From contig JAKDKI010000167.1 in assembly GCA_030453435.1 (NCBI GenBank), positions 1-5,579 of the forward strand: a DNA stretch of 5,579 nt. Reading direction: 5' to 3'. The first letter of the stretch is position 1; the number at the start of each line of letters is the position of its first letter. Below the pieces are notes generated by a model that saw only the letters and a list, made by a program, of their open reading frames with translations, searched no databases and had not been told where the DNA came from. The stretch comes from Kocuria sp. Lineage in GTDB: Bacteria > Actinomycetota > Actinomycetes > Actinomycetales > Micrococcaceae. Below, one piece after another: positions 5,428 to 5,579 of this stretch. Position numbers and translations under genes: made by a program.

Positions 5428-5429
5428 AT
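5424..5429 (+). promoter_or_regulatory. Candidate -10 element for the right-edge gene
   Basis: TAGTAT fits TANNNT (five of six to TATAAT-type in the anchored positions T1, A2, T6). Only a poor -35 (TTCGTT, 5401-5406, 17-bp spacing) is present. It would start transcription near 5436, about 46 nt before the first downstream in-frame ATG at 5482. Confidence 0.35.
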
Positions 5430-5451
5430 CAGCCTCGGTTGCTTTGAGATT

Positions 5452-5511
5452 CCCCCCAAATCCCCCAAGGTCTCACGCCTCATGAAATCCCTGCCCCCAG
5501 ATTCATCCCCC
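5452..5511. repeat. Four C-runs (G-runs on the minus strand) around the start of the right-edge gene
   Basis: Runs of five or six C occur at 5452-5457, 5462-5466, 5494-5498 and 5507-5511, with TCCCCCAA-like contexts. On the minus strand these are G-tracts separated by 4, 27 and 8 nt, so an intramolecular quadruplex would need one long loop. A plus-strand leader rich in C is the simplest description. Confidence 0.5.
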
Positions 5512-5579
5512 AATTTTCCGCATGCCGAGTTGCCCCTGGTTGATATCCGAGCCGTTGCTTTTCACCGCTGGCGCACTCT
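5482..5579 (+). CDS. Unidentified protein, N-terminal part only (runs off right edge)
   Basis: An open frame begins at ATG 5482 (MKSLPPDSSPNFPHAELPLV and onward, then DIRAVAFHRWRT) and is open to the window end, giving 32 complete codons. I do not recognise it; the start is Pro/Ser-rich with no signal peptide or membrane segment. The same frame is open well upstream (ATG 5341, GTG 5392), but ATG 5482 is the first start codon after the putative -10 at 5424-5429. There is no good Shine-Dalgarno sequence (AAGG at 5467-5470 is 11 nt away). It is divergent from the M20 gene. A real gene here is plausible but not proven by this fragment. Confidence 0.45.
   Translation, partial: MKSLPPDSSPNFPHAELPLVDIRAVAFHRWRT

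Noticed and set aside
1..5579. tRNA, rRNA, insertion sequence, prophage or defence genes
   Set aside because: None was seen on either strand: no transposase, integrase, terminal repeat pair, cloverleaf or nuclease signature.

Overview
The window looks like chromosomal DNA from a high-GC actinobacterium (Actinomycetota, perhaps Micrococcales or a relative; I cannot fix the genus). The evidence is the GC-rich coding bias, the frequent GTG starts, an actinobacterial DUF5703 protein beside undecaprenyl-diphosphatase, a small acidic protein often mislabelled 'primosomal protein' in this phylum, and a first-codon match to MshC of mycothiol synthesis.

Layout. At the left edge (1-22, minus) are the first seven codons of a gene that is probably mshC. 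Next comes uppP (111-944, minus), the undecaprenyl-diphosphate phosphatase that recycles the lipid carrier for peptidoglycan. It has a putative leaderless promoter and sits directly behind a strong stem-loop (988-1019). That stem-loop probably ends the transcript of a small acidic protein with an Asp-rich tail (1059-1418, minus). Divergent from it, 30 bp away, is a DUF5703 protein (1449-1703, plus). After a short convergent gap comes a three-gene minus-strand set, read from right to left: an M20 metallopeptidase (3912-5240), a Tat-signal polysaccharide lyase-like protein (2988-3902) and an acyl-CoA dehydrogenase family flavoprotein (1766-2944). The first two are nearly contiguous, because the ribosome binding site of the lyase gene overlaps the stop codon of the peptidase gene. 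The dehydrogenase follows after 43 bp. All three have good Shine-Dalgarno sequences, and a plausible sigma-70-type promoter lies upstream of the peptidase.

The right end (5241-5481) is a regulatory gap. It holds that promoter, a perfect 15-bp palindrome, a second inverted repeat overlapping a plus-strand -10-like hexamer, and a set of C-runs. It leads into the start of an unidentified plus-strand gene (5482 to the edge).

Interpretation. uppP, the acidic protein, DUF5703 and the M20 peptidase form a neighbourhood I associate with actinobacterial chromosomes (in Mycobacterium tuberculosis, uppP, a DUF5703 gene and an M20 gene also lie close together). The lyase and dehydrogenase look like lineage-specific additions. 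I see no defence system, CRISPR array, mobile element, tRNA or rRNA, and no clear evidence of an undescribed system. The most testable oddities are the lyase inside the peptidase operon, the dehydrogenase's unusual active-site region, and the palindrome at 5360-5374.
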